Notes: a model not told the origin generated them from the letters alone. DNA of 44,421 nucleotides from Halomonas faecis (GCF_010993975.1 NZ_JAACZO010000015.1:1-44421), one strand, 5' to 3'. Counted from the stretch's first letter, positions 16,448 through 24,323 are shown. Numbers and translations: made by a program.

Positions 16448-17356
16448 ATGCACGATCTGCAAACCCTGCGCGCTTTCGTCACCGTCGCCCACGAAGGTAG
16501 CGTCTCCCGCGCCGCTGAACGCCTGCACCTGACCCAGCCGGCGGTCAGCCTCAAGCTCAAGCAGCTGCAGGGAAACCTGGGGTTGGCACTGTTTCGCCGC
16601 CGTCCTCAGGGGCTCGCACTCACCTCCGACGGTCTGGCCCTGCTGCCCGCCGCCGAGAAGGCGCTGGCTGCTGTGGCGGCATTCGAGTCCAATGCCCGGG
16701 CCTTGCACCGTACCCTGCGCGGGCGCCTGCGCATCGGTACCATCGTCGATCCTGAATTCATCCGACTGGGCGCCTTTCTGCGCGGCCTGGTGGCTCGCGC
16801 ACCGCAGCTCGAGACCGAGCTCTCCCACGGCATGAGTGGCAGCGTTCTCGAACGTCTGCATCGCAATGAGCTCGATGTAGGCTTCTACCTGGCACCGCCC
16901 GGCGAGGGGCCGGGCGAAGCGGGCACGGAAATCGCGCATCGCGAGCTGACCCACTTCGACTACCACGTCATCGCCCCACCGGGTTGGACCCATCGCCTGG
17001 GTAGCGCCGATTGGCCCCGCCTCGCCGCCCTGCCGTGGATCGTCACGCCTGCCGATTCCGCCCACCACCGACTGCTGCACGGCGCCCTCGACCCGCTGGG
17101 CCTCACGCCCCACGGCGTCGCCCAGGTGGACCAGGAAGCCTGCATGCTCGACCTGGTGCGTGCCGGCGTGGGGCTCAGCCTGGCGCGCGACGCCCTCGCC
17201 ATGGCCGAACGCCAGGAGCGCGGCCTGACCGTCGCCGAAGGCGTGCGCCTACCCTGTGCGATGTGCTTCGTATGGCAACGCAGCCGCAGCGAAGAACCCG
17301 TCATCGCCGAAGCCCTGGAGGTGCTGGCCAGCGTGTGGGGGCACCACGACGATTGA
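16448..17356 (+). CDS. LysR-family transcriptional regulator
   Basis: A 302-residue LTTR. The winged helix-turn-helix is at residues 1-60 (LQTLRAFVTVAHEGSVSRAAE, LHLTQPAVSLKLKQLQ), followed by a linker helix and a periplasmic-binding-protein-like effector domain (residues about 90-300). It is divergent from mmsA with a good T-N11-A dyad in between, so mmsA and its own gene are the likely targets; the inducer may be a semialdehyde or a branched-chain intermediate. The next gene, a glutamate-synthase-like enzyme, starts 55 bases after its stop on the same strand and could be co-transcribed. The start at 16448 gives the usual family N-terminus. Confidence 0.93.
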   Translation: MHDLQTLRAFVTVAHEGSVSRAAERLHLTQPAVSLKLKQLQGNLGLALFRRRPQGLALTSDGLALLPAAEKALAAVAAFESNARALHRTLRGRLRIGTIVDPEFIRLGAFLRGLVARAPQLETELSHGMSGSVLERLHRNELDVGFYLAPPGEGPGEAGTEIAHRELTHFDYHVIAPPGWTHRLGSADWPRLAALPWIVTPADSAHHRLLHGALDPLGLTPHGVAQVDQEACMLDLVRAGVGLSLARDALAMAERQERGLTVAEGVRLPCAMCFVWQRSRSEEPVIAEALEVLASVWGHHDD

Positions 17357-17411
17357 CAGGGACGCCCGGCAGCCCTGCAATGGCAACTCGTTTCATCGCA
17401 AGGAGCGCGCC

Positions 17412-19052
17412 ATGCCTCGTCATCCCCTGCCACTGCGTTACAGCGCCTACGCGGCCAGCCTGCTGGGGCTGGCCGTTAGCCTGGCCGGGCTCGCCGCCAG
17501 TTCCCTCTGGGGTTGGGGCGTGCTGGGCTTCGGCCTGCTTGCCGCCCTGGGCAGCTACGATCTGCTCCAGCGGCGGCGCACGGTGAGCCGCAACTACCCC
17601 ATCCTGGCCCACCTACGCTACAACCTCGAGTCGTTCGGCCCCGAGATCCGCCAGTACTTCATCCAGCCGGATACCGAGGCGGTGCCCTTCTCCCGCGAAC
17701 AGCGCCGCCTGGTCTACCAGCGCGCCAAGGGCGTGAGCGACAAGCAGCCCTTCGGCTCGCTGCACGACATGGCCGCACCGGGCTACGAGTGGATGAGCCC
17801 GTCGCTGGCGCCCGTGCACAACGATTCCGAAGATTTTCGCGTCACCGTTGGCGCGGAACGCGAACGCCCCTACTCGGCGAGCGTCTTCAACATTTCGGCG
17901 ATGAGCTTCGGCGCGCTCTCGCCCAATGCCATCGCCGCGCTCAACCGGGGCGCCAGAGACGGCGGTTTCTACCACGATACCGGCGAAGGGGCGATCTCCC
18001 CCTATCACCGCCATGGCGGCGACCTGGTATGGGAGATCGGCTCCGCCTATTTCGGCTGCCGCGACGAAGCCGGTCGCTTCGACCCCAATCGCTTCCGCGA
18101 CCATGCCACGCAGGACGCGGTGAAGATGGTGGAGATCAAGCTATCCCAGGGTGCCAAGCCGGGGCACGGCGGCATCCTGCCCGCCGCCAAGGTCACCGCC
18201 GAGATCGCCAGCACTCGAGGCGTGCCGCCGGACGAAGACGTGATTTCACCCGCGGCCCACTCGGCCTTCACCACGCCGCGCGAGCTGATCGATTTCATCG
18301 TGCGCCTGCGCGAACTTTCCGGCGGCAAGCCGGTGGGCATCAAGCTGGCCATCGGCCACCCCTGGGAGTGGTTCGCCATCGTCAAGGCGATGCGCGAAAC
18401 GGGCGAGCACCCGGACTTCGTGGTGGTGGACGGCGGCGAAGGCGGCACCGGCGCCGCGCCGCTGGAGTTCATCAATCGCCTGGGCATGCCGCTCACCGAG
18501 GCGCTGCTGCTGGTGCACAACACCCTGGTGGGCGCTGGGCTGCGCGACCGCGTGAAGGTCGCGGCTGCCGGCAAGCTGATCAGCGCCTTCGACATCGCCC
18601 GCGCCATGGCGCTGGGTGCCGACTGGTGCAACGCCGCACGCGGCTTCATGTTCGCTCTCGGCTGCATCCAGGCCCGCACCTGTCACACCGACCGCTGCCC
18701 CAGCGGCGTGGCCACCCAGGACCGCCTACGCGGCAGCCGACTCGACGTGGCGGACAAATCGCAACGCGTGGCGCGCTTCCACGCCAATACCATCGCGGCA
18801 CTCGGCGAAATGCTGGGCGCCGCCGGCCTTGGGCACCCCGCCCAGCTAGGCCCGGAGCACGTGCTGCACCGGGTGTCGCGCCACGAGATCAAGAGCTTCG
18901 CGGAGCTCCACGACTTCCTCGCCCCCGGGGAGTTGCTCGAGGTGGGCGCCGGCCAGCACCCCGTATTCCGCGATTTCTGGGAAGCCGCCAACGCCGACAG
19001 CTTCGCCCCGCCCGAGCCGGTGGCCCGGCTGCGGGAGAGCAAGCTGGTGTAG
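17412..19052 (+). CDS. FMN-binding glutamate-synthase-family protein
   Basis: A 546-residue protein with an N-terminal membrane anchor (about two hydrophobic helices in residues 10-50) and a C-terminal domain equal to the FMN/Fe-S alpha-subunit core of glutamate synthase. Motifs are KPGHGGILPAAKVT, VVVDGGEGGTGAAP, GLRDRVKVAAAGKLIS and a 3Fe-4S cluster signature C-x5-C-x4-C in CIQARTCHTDRCPSG. There is no glutaminase domain, so it cannot release ammonia from glutamine by itself. Such stand-alone proteins are widespread and of unsettled function (proposed amino-acid or aromatic redox enzymes). Start at ATG 17412 with AAGGAG 8 bases upstream. It follows the LysR gene closely. Confidence 0.9.
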   Translation: MPRHPLPLRYSAYAASLLGLAVSLAGLAASSLWGWGVLGFGLLAALGSYDLLQRRRTVSRNYPILAHLRYNLESFGPEIRQYFIQPDTEAVPFSREQRRLVYQRAKGVSDKQPFGSLHDMAAPGYEWMSPSLAPVHNDSEDFRVTVGAERERPYSASVFNISAMSFGALSPNAIAALNRGARDGGFYHDTGEGAISPYHRHGGDLVWEIGSAYFGCRDEAGRFDPNRFRDHATQDAVKMVEIKLSQGAKPGHGGILPAAKVTAEIASTRGVPPDEDVISPAAHSAFTTPRELIDFIVRLRELSGGKPVGIKLAIGHPWEWFAIVKAMRETGEHPDFVVVDGGEGGTGAAPLEFINRLGMPLTEALLLVHNTLVGAGLRDRVKVAAAGKLISAFDIARAMALGADWCNAARGFMFALGCIQARTCHTDRCPSGVATQDRLRGSRLDVADKSQRVARFHANTIAALGEMLGAAGLGHPAQLGPEHVLHRVSRHEIKSFAELHDFLAPGELLEVGAGQHPVFRDFWEAANADSFAPPEPVARLRESKLV

Positions 19053-19056
19053 TCAA

Positions 19057-19073
19057 CATGAACCCAGCATGAA
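19057..19073 (+). promoter_or_regulatory. CATGAA-N5-CATGAA direct repeat upstream of cytochrome b561
   Basis: Two identical hexamers CATGAA (19057-19062 and 19068-19073) separated by five bases form the 6-5-6 layout of an OmpR/PhoB-family response-regulator box, 76 bases before the cytochrome b561 start. The same hexamer pair with the same spacing occurs upstream of the PepSY genes at 24284-24300. Confidence 0.6.
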
Positions 19074-19149
19074 CGCCACGTTAAGGCCCCGGCAAGTCGC
19101 TGTGTCGTACAAGGATCACGTCCGTTCCTACCCAACGAGGAGTGATCCC

Positions 19150-19671
19150 ATGAACTGGCTCGACACCGAACACCGCTACGGCCTCGTCTCCCGCGCACTG
19201 CACTGGTCCATGGCAGTGCTAGTTCTGGTCATGCTGGCCAGCGACCTCTGGATGGAGGCTCTTGAACACCTCGGCAAAGCCAGCCTGATGGACCTGCACA
19301 AGAGCATCGGCATGCTGCTGCTGGCCCTATTGGCGTTCCGGCTGGTCTGGCGTTGGTACAACCGCGGCCGCCCACTGCCACCGGCCCACTGGCGCCTCGC
19401 CGCCCATCTCGGCCACCTGGCTCTCTACGCCCTGCTGCTGTTCATTCCGGTCAGTGGAGTGCTCGCCGCCTGGGGAAGCGGCCATGGCATCGACGTCTTC
19501 GGGCTATCACTCGTTCCTGCCGGCCCCGAGATCGAATGGCTCGAGGAGGCTTTCGAGGAAACCCACGAAGTCCTCGCCAACCTGCTGTGGCTGGCAATCG
19601 GCGGGCATGTACTCGCCGCCTTCGCTCATCAGTTCCTGCTGGCGGACAGAACGCTGAAGCGTATGGCATGA
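19150..19671 (+). CDS. Cytochrome b561 family protein
   Basis: A 173-residue inner-membrane b-type cytochrome with four helices. Candidate haem ligands are the His in RALHWSMAVL (helix 1), the His in DLHKSIGMLLLA (helix 2), the His in AHLGHLALYALLLFIPVSG (helix 3) and the His in GHVLAAFAHQF (helix 4), the arrangement of prokaryotic b561 proteins that exchange electrons with quinone (superoxide:ubiquinone oxidoreductase in CybB). Start ATG 19150 with ACGAGGAG upstream. A response-regulator-type direct repeat lies 76 bases before it, and a long hairpin follows directly after the stop, so it is a single-gene transcription unit. Confidence 0.93.
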   Translation: MNWLDTEHRYGLVSRALHWSMAVLVLVMLASDLWMEALEHLGKASLMDLHKSIGMLLLALLAFRLVWRWYNRGRPLPPAHWRLAAHLGHLALYALLLFIPVSGVLAAWGSGHGIDVFGLSLVPAGPEIEWLEEAFEETHEVLANLLWLAIGGHVLAAFAHQFLLADRTLKRMA

Positions 19672-19675
19672 GCGA

Positions 19676-19728
19676 GTCCTGGCGCCGGCTGGGTCGTACA
19701 GCACCCGGCGGTGGACAGGCGCCAGGAC
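19676..19728. terminator. Long GC-rich hairpin after cytochrome b561
   Basis: GTCCTGGCGCC (19676-19686) and GGCGCCAGGAC (19718-19728) form a perfect 11-base-pair stem, with an inner GGGT/ACCC pairing, 5 bases after the cytochrome stop. No T-run follows, so it could be a Rho-assisted terminator, an mRNA-stabilising structure or a REP-like palindrome. Confidence 0.55.
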
Positions 19729-19751
19729 AATATCGTCAGGACAGTGCACGA

Positions 19752-19768
19752 CATAAGGATGCCTTAAG
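19752..19768 (+). promoter_or_regulatory. PmrA/QseB-like box before the GT9-RR-HK operon
   Basis: CATAAG-N5-CTTAAG (19752-19757 and 19763-19768) matches the PmrA-type direct repeat (CTTAAK-N5-CTTAAK) with one mismatch. It is 44 bases upstream of the ATG at 19813. The perfect version is at 23224-23240, just after the same operon. Confidence 0.65.
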
Positions 19769-19812
19769 TCAGCTCGGCGACAGTGCAGCCTCCGTCCACA
19801 CAGGGGGCTCGC

Positions 19813-20994
19813 ATGTTTCCATTCACTTACCTGCGCCGGCATACTGCCATGCGCCGCTTGGGGCGGCGCCTCGAAAGAGCTTTCAAGACCTGGATCTACC
19901 GAGCGTTGCCGAAGCGCTCCCGGCCACCCCGGCCGGCAAGCCCCGATACTCTGGCGGGTGTAAGGCACGTTCTGCTGGTACGCCCCAATTTCCGTATCGG
20001 CAATGCCGTCATCGGGGCCCGATTGATCCAAGCGTTCGCCGAGGGTCGGCCGGAGATCGAGATAGACTATCTTGGAACCGACACCACTCGTGAGCTATTC
20101 GACGGCATGCCACTGGCCCGCTATCACGCCTTGAGTCGAAGCATGCTGGTTCGTCCTTGGAAACTGGTGCAGCTGCTGATTCGGCTCAGGCGGCGGAAAT
20201 ACGACCTGGCTGTCCAGATCGGCGAGGGTTCACTGACGAGTTGGCTGCTCATCCAGCTGTGCGGCGCACGGCAGAGCCTGGGGCAGCGCGGCCGCCTGGC
20301 AGCGAGCCATGACTGGGTCAGCGATGCGTCACCACCGCATGCCCACGAACTGGCCAGCTCGCTGGCAGCCAGCCTGGGGCTGGCGTGTGCCTCTCGTCCC
20401 TGGTTGGTGGTGTCCGAGCGGGAACGTCGTTGCGCTGCCGCCAGGCTGGCCGGCTTTTCGGGGCAGCAAGCTCCCATCGGCATCTTCGTCGGTGGCCATC
20501 TCGACAAGCGCCTGCCGCTCGAGTTCTGGCTGGAACTGTTGCGAGGTCTCGAGCAGCGCCGACAGCCCCATCTCGTGCTGCTGGGTCCGGAAGAGGCGGC
20601 CCTGCACACGCCACTGAAGAGTGCCTGCGGCGAATTCGGTCGCGTACTGCCTCGGATGCCGCTGCGAGACTTTCTGGCTGTGTTGGCCAACCTGAGCCGC
20701 CTGATCACTCCGGATACTGGCCCCATGCACATGGCCGCCGCCTTGGAGATCCCTATCTTGGCCTTGCTCCAGGTTAAGGGGTCTCGCAAATTCGCCCCGC
20801 AAGGGCCCAACGATCTGGTACTTTTTCGGCCTACCCCAGCCGAGGTCATCGAGCAGGCCAGCACCGTACCGAGCCCAGGCCTACCGCTTTCGGTGCGTGA
20901 CCACGGCAGCCGCCTCACGCCAAGCCTGACAAGAGTCGAGTCGGCCCATCCGACAGGAGGTAACGACACCCCCCATGCGTATTCTGCTGGTTGA
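19813..20994 (+). CDS. Family 9 (heptosyltransferase-like) glycosyltransferase
   Basis: A 393-residue GT9-family protein, by resemblance an ADP-heptose:LPS heptosyltransferase relative. An N-terminal basic stretch (residues 1-45) is followed by VRHVLLVRPNFRIGNAVIGARLIQ, the usual GT9 N-terminal 'vlv...iGD.v...p' region, although here the Asp is replaced (RIGNAV). LITPDTGPMHMAAAL near residue 305 is the family's C-terminal nucleotide-sugar motif. It likely acts at the inner face of the inner membrane on LPS core or another glycan. The ATG at 19813 has AGGGGG upstream. The gene overlaps the following response-regulator gene by 20 bases, so envelope glycan synthesis and the sensor system are co-transcribed behind a PmrA-like box. 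Confidence 0.85.
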   Translation: MFPFTYLRRHTAMRRLGRRLERAFKTWIYRALPKRSRPPRPASPDTLAGVRHVLLVRPNFRIGNAVIGARLIQAFAEGRPEIEIDYLGTDTTRELFDGMPLARYHALSRSMLVRPWKLVQLLIRLRRRKYDLAVQIGEGSLTSWLLIQLCGARQSLGQRGRLAASHDWVSDASPPHAHELASSLAASLGLACASRPWLVVSERERRCAAARLAGFSGQQAPIGIFVGGHLDKRLPLEFWLELLRGLEQRRQPHLVLLGPEEAALHTPLKSACGEFGRVLPRMPLRDFLAVLANLSRLITPDTGPMHMAAALEIPILALLQVKGSRKFAPQGPNDLVLFRPTPAEVIEQASTVPSPGLPLSVRDHGSRLTPSLTRVESAHPTGGNDTPHAYSAG

Positions 20995-21655
20995 AGATGA
21001 TCCGAGCCTGGCCTCGGGCATCCGCCTGGCCCTCAAGCCCGAGCACTACACCGTGGACCACTTGGCTGACGGCGACACGGCATTGGCCGCCTTGCAGGGG
21101 GACGAGCCTTTCGACGCGGTCGTCCTCGACCTGGGCTTGCCGGGGCTGGACGGCATGCAGGTGCTGGAAGCGATCCGCCAGCGTGGAAATCGTGTGCCCG
21201 TGCTGGTGCTCACTGCCCGCGACGCCGTCGACGACCGCATCGCCGGTCTGGATGTCGGCGCCGACGACTACATGGTCAAACCCTTCGAAGTCGCCGAGCT
21301 CAAGGCCCGTCTACGCGCTCTGCTGCGGCGTAGCCAGGGACAAGTCAGCAGCGTGCTGGCATGCCGCGGCATTCGCCTGGATCCCGCTACCCACGACGTG
21401 CATTATCTCGACGAGCCCGTCGAGCTGTCGCGGCGAGAGTTCACCCTGCTGCAAGAGTTCATGAGCCATCCGGGGCGGGTCTTGACCCGCGACACCCTGG
21501 TCCGACTGGTCTACGGCTGGGACGAGGACGTGGCGAGCAACGCCATCGAGGTCCACGTCCATCACCTGCGGCGCAAGCTATTCCCCGAGCTCATCCGCAC
21601 CCTGCGGGGCATCGGCTACGTGATGGACAAGGAACCGCGAGGCGTGTCGTCATGA
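20975..21655 (+). CDS. OmpR-family response regulator (PmrA/QseB-like)
   Basis: A 226-residue response regulator. The receiver domain (residues 1-120) has the acidic pair Asp8-Asp9, phosphoacceptor Asp52 in VVLDLGLPG and Lys102 in MVKPFE. The winged-helix DNA-binding domain (residues 130-220) contains LSRREFTLLQEFM and AIEVHVHHLRRKL. The start overlaps the GT9 gene and the stop overlaps the kinase start (ATGA), so it sits in a tightly coupled operon. PmrA-like 6-5-6 boxes occur upstream of this operon and of the next small gene, consistent with autoregulation by this regulator. The PmrA versus QseB label is by resemblance only. Confidence 0.94.
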   Translation: MRILLVEDDPSLASGIRLALKPEHYTVDHLADGDTALAALQGDEPFDAVVLDLGLPGLDGMQVLEAIRQRGNRVPVLVLTARDAVDDRIAGLDVGADDYMVKPFEVAELKARLRALLRRSQGQVSSVLACRGIRLDPATHDVHYLDEPVELSRREFTLLQEFMSHPGRVLTRDTLVRLVYGWDEDVASNAIEVHVHHLRRKLFPELIRTLRGIGYVMDKEPRGVSS

Positions 21656-23061
21656 GCTCCATCCGCCGCCGTACGCTGGGATGGGTGATCCTGGCCTTCA
21701 CCGTCAGCATGCTGGCCATCGGCCTGGTCAGCTATCGCTATGCTGCCCATGAGATAGAGGAGCTCTACGACGCCAACCTGGCCCAGAGCGCACGCCTGCT
21801 GGAGGGCCTGGTACAGGCGCCGCTACCGGACGATCAGCGCAAAGCTTTACTGGCCAGCTTGGAGAGCGCCTTGCTGCGCGCCGAGCAGTCGGACAAACGT
21901 TTCGCCGGCCACCGCTACGAGAGCAAGCTGGCCTTCCAGCTGTGGGAGGAAGGGCGCCTGGTGCTGCGCTCGGCCAGCGCCCCGCCGGAGCCCTTTACTG
22001 ACCGTCCCCCGGGTTACGTCGACAGCAGAGTGGCGGATCGCGACTGGCGGGTCTACGTGCTCGATGTCGCCGACTCGTCGCGCCGGGTCATGGTGGCCGA
22101 GCGCAGCGACGTGCGCGGTGAGCTGACCCGCGCCATGGCCCTGCGCACCCTGCTGCCTGACCTGATCGGTCTGCCACTGCTGGTGATGGTGCTGTGGTGG
22201 GCAACCGGCTGGGGCCTTCGCCCGCTGTCGCGTCTTGCAGAGGCAATCCGCCACCGCACCCCGCACAACCTGCAGCCGCTGGAAGTACACCCTCTGCCCC
22301 TCGAACTGGCCATCATCGTCGACGCGCTGAACCGCCTTCTGGAACGCATCCGTGGGCTGCGAGTGCGCGAGAAGCGCTTCATTGCCGACGCTGCCCATGA
22401 GCTGCGTACGCCTTTGACGTTACTCGATCTGCACGCTCAGAACGCCCTGTCCGCCGAAACCCCCAATGACCGCCGCGAGGCGCTGGAGGAACTGCGCTCG
22501 GGCGTGGCCCGCACCATCCGGCTGGTCTCCCAGTTGCTGACCCTGGCTCGCCTGGACCCCGAAGAGGAAGAAGGCCCGACCGAGCTCCCCGAAACCAGCC
22601 TGCTGATCGAAGTCCGCGAAGCGCTGGTCGAGCTTTCACCACTGGCCATCGAACGCCATCAGACACTGGAATTGAAGGCCGATGAAGCAAGCGACTGGCA
22701 CCTCGAGGCCGAGCCAGGCGCCATCGGCACCCTGATACAGAACCTGGTCGGCAATGCCCTTCGCTACACCCCGGACGGCGGCGCCGTGATGGTCACCCTG
22801 AAGGCCGACGACATCCGCCTGACCCTGTGCGTGGACGACCAGGGCCCCGGCATTCCCGCAGCGGAACGCGAACGCGTCCTGGAACGCTTCCATCGCCTCG
22901 GCCCAGGGGCCGGTGCCGGCCTCGGACTCTCCATCGTCGAGCGCCTGATCGACCGCCATGGCGGCCGGCTCACCCTGGACGAAGCACCCGGCGGCGGCTT
23001 ACGTGTCGAGGCGACATTGCCCCGCAGCCGGGCGAATCCCGCTTCGTTCTCCACGCGATGA
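21652..23061 (+). CDS. Sensor histidine kinase (QseC/PmrB-like)
   Basis: A 469-residue membrane kinase. Transmembrane helix 1 is at about residues 9-30, a periplasmic sensor region of about 135 residues follows, and helix 2 at about 168-188 (LIGLPLLVMVLWWATGW) leads into a HAMP-like linker. The phosphoacceptor His249 is in IADAAHELRTPL, the N-box in LIQNLVGNALRYTPDGG, and the G-boxes in DDQGPGIP and GAGLGLSIVERL. The periplasmic part has several acidic residues but no clear ExxE iron-binding motif that I can single out, so the signal is unknown. The start overlaps the regulator's stop by ATGA. The stop is followed by 243 non-coding bases with a perfect PmrA-like box. Confidence 0.94.
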   Translation: MSSIRRRTLGWVILAFTVSMLAIGLVSYRYAAHEIEELYDANLAQSARLLEGLVQAPLPDDQRKALLASLESALLRAEQSDKRFAGHRYESKLAFQLWEEGRLVLRSASAPPEPFTDRPPGYVDSRVADRDWRVYVLDVADSSRRVMVAERSDVRGELTRAMALRTLLPDLIGLPLLVMVLWWATGWGLRPLSRLAEAIRHRTPHNLQPLEVHPLPLELAIIVDALNRLLERIRGLRVREKRFIADAAHELRTPLTLLDLHAQNALSAETPNDRREALEELRSGVARTIRLVSQLLTLARLDPEEEEGPTELPETSLLIEVREALVELSPLAIERHQTLELKADEASDWHLEAEPGAIGTLIQNLVGNALRYTPDGGAVMVTLKADDIRLTLCVDDQGPGIPAAERERVLERFHRLGPGAGAGLGLSIVERLIDRHGGRLTLDEAPGGGLRVEATLPRSRANPASFSTR

Positions 23062-23223
23062 TCCCACGAACAGTGCCAGATCTTCTGGCGGCCCCAAGGG
23101 ACGGAGTCAGAACTCAGGCCGCTGCTTGTACGGCTCGATGAGCAGGGTGTGGATACGGTTGTCGGCGAGCAAGGCGTCTTGGCGCTGATGCCAAGCGGCA
23201 ATGTCACCAAGCGGTCATCCCCA

Positions 23224-23240
23224 CTTAAGCAAGCCTTAAG
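23224..23240 (+). promoter_or_regulatory. Perfect PmrA-like box before a small membrane gene
   Basis: CTTAAG-N5-CTTAAG (23224-23229, 23235-23240) is an exact 6-5-6 direct repeat of the PmrA/BasR type, 64 bases upstream of the small membrane protein at 23305. The sibling site at 19752-19768 precedes the operon that encodes the likely regulator. Confidence 0.75.
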
Positions 23241-23304
23241 AGAATGCCGCCAGCATCACAGGTAGTGGCAATACTGCCGTCGACCGGTACAAGGAGCCCC
23301 CCCT

Positions 23305-23589
23305 GTGAACATGGCAACGATCGACACCTTCGACTCGGCTTCATCCTCCAGGAGGCCCCTGGGCTGGGTCGCCCTGCTGATCTCGACCGGCGTGCTGTTG
23401 CTGGCCGTGGGCGTGCTGGGGGCTGGCTGGGAGCCAATAGAACTACCGCTTGGACTGGTCAGCCTCGGAGCCGCGGCGGTCGCGCTGTTGCACCATGGAT
23501 GCTGGTGGGATGAGGAGAGGCTGGAGGAGGCCAACAGCCTGATACTGGCCAGCCTGATCACCCTGGCAGGCTTTCATTTCATGGCCTGA
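23305..23589 (+). CDS. Small two-helix membrane protein behind a PmrA-like box
   Basis: A 94-residue protein with two or three hydrophobic segments: about residues 18-41 (LGWVALLISTGVLLLAVGVLGAG split by Gly), about 47-62 and about 77-92 (SLILASLITLAGFHFMA). A polar Ser-rich start and an acidic loop (DEERLEEAN) separate them. I favour the GTG at 23305, as AAGGAG lies 8 bases upstream; the ATG at 23311 is an alternative. I do not recognise the family. The exact PmrA-like box 64 bases upstream suggests it is a target of the two-component system directly before it, perhaps a small membrane feedback or envelope protein. That role is inference. Confidence 0.75.
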   Translation: MNMATIDTFDSASSSRRPLGWVALLISTGVLLLAVGVLGAGWEPIELPLGLVSLGAAAVALLHHGCWWDEERLEEANSLILASLITLAGFHFMA

Positions 23590-23639
23590 GACGGCCTTAG
23601 CAGCCGTATCGAGCCTGATGGGAATTCTTCATCATGAAA

Positions 23640-23672
23640 CGGGCCCGACACGAGTCTATCGCACCGGGCCCG
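23640..23672 (-). terminator. Possible terminator of the minus-strand PepSY gene
   Basis: CGGGCCCG occurs at 23640-23647 and 23665-23672 and can pair as an 8-base-pair stem with a 17-base loop. On the minus strand it is followed by a short TTTC. It lies about 50 bases past the PepSY stop and also about 50 bases past the small membrane gene on the other strand. Confidence 0.45.
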
Positions 23673-23719
23673 CCGCGTGGATGAAGGAATCGACGGGACC
23701 GCGCCCCAGCGAAAGGGGG

Positions 23720-24196
23720 TCAGTCGACCTCCACCTCGATGACGGCGCGCTCACCCTGGCGACTCTTCACCTCGATCTCGCGGCCGTCAGCATCGTAGCC
23801 CTCGATCTCGATGCGCCCGTCGCGGTCGACCTGGAGCTCCGCGAACTCGGCCATGCCCTCGGCCACGGCACTCTCCATGGCCAGGCGTACGTCCGCTTCA
23901 CTCATACCCCAGGCACCGCCCTCGCGGCGCTTGCGCTCTTCCTCGAGGCTCTCGCCGCTCGCCAGCGAGAGGCGCACTTCCGCCTGCCACTCGTCGTCGA
24001 GCCAGCCTTCGACCTCCACGCTCTCGTCCCGCTTGACCTCGATCTCCTGGTAGTGGGTGAAGCCGAAAGCCGCGGCCTGTTCCAGCACGCCGTCCAACCG
24101 CTCCACCAGCAGGCGTCGGTCATCGTCAGCATGAGCCGCGCCGGCGGCAAGCAGCAGGGTGGCCAGGGAAGTGGTCAGAATCGTCTTGCGTGTCAT
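23720..24196 (-). CDS. Secreted PepSY-domain-like protein
   Basis: A 158-residue periplasmic protein. The signal peptide is MTRKTILTTSLATLLLAAGAAHA with probable cleavage before DDDRR. Two PepSY-like repeats follow, each an amphipathic helix plus acidic beta hairpin: residues about 26-80 (ERLDGVLEQAAAFGFTHYQEIEV) and about 95-155 (AMESAVAEGMAEFAELQVDRDGRIEIEGYD). The protein is strongly acidic. The start at 24196 has GGAGGTAG upstream. It is transcribed away from a second PepSY gene that heads a two-component operon, with a CATGAA-N5-CATGAA box 87 bases upstream in the same orientation and at about the same distance as before cytochrome b561. PepSY proteins often modulate partners in the periplasm; the exact job is unknown. 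Confidence 0.85.
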   Translation of the reverse strand: MTRKTILTTSLATLLLAAGAAHADDDRRLLVERLDGVLEQAAAFGFTHYQEIEVKRDESVEVEGWLDDEWQAEVRLSLASGESLEEERKRREGGAWGMSEADVRLAMESAVAEGMAEFAELQVDRDGRIEIEGYDADGREIEVKSRQGERAVIEVEVD

Positions 24197-24283
24197 GGGT
24201 ACTACCTCCGTTCTTTTGGTGCCCCGTTGATGGGTGCCGCTCCGTTGTATCACCGGCCACCTTGCCCTGAGCTGACGGCGCCG

Positions 24284-24300
24284 TTCATGCTGTATTCATG
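24284..24300 (-). promoter_or_regulatory. CATGAA-N5-CATGAA box between two divergent PepSY genes
   Basis: On the plus strand it reads TTCATG (24284-24289), CTGTA, TTCATG (24295-24300); on the minus strand it is CATGAA-N5-CATGAA, identical in sequence and spacing to 19057-19073. It lies 87 bases upstream of the minus-strand PepSY gene and 23 bases before the plus-strand PepSY-RR-HK operon, so it could activate one and repress or autoregulate the other. Confidence 0.65.
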
Positions 24301-24323
24301 TTCGAACTGGCATCCTACCCACC

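Noticed and set aside
17513..19072. Second plus-strand frame of 519 codons inside the glutamate-synthase-like gene
   Set aside because: Frame +1 shadow with an Arg-rich composition; the other frame carries FMN and Fe-S motifs.
19075..19095. A third PmrA-like box before cytochrome b561 (GTTAAG, then GGCAAG after five bases)
   Set aside because: The second half matches poorly; the CATGAA repeat just upstream is exact and explains the site better.
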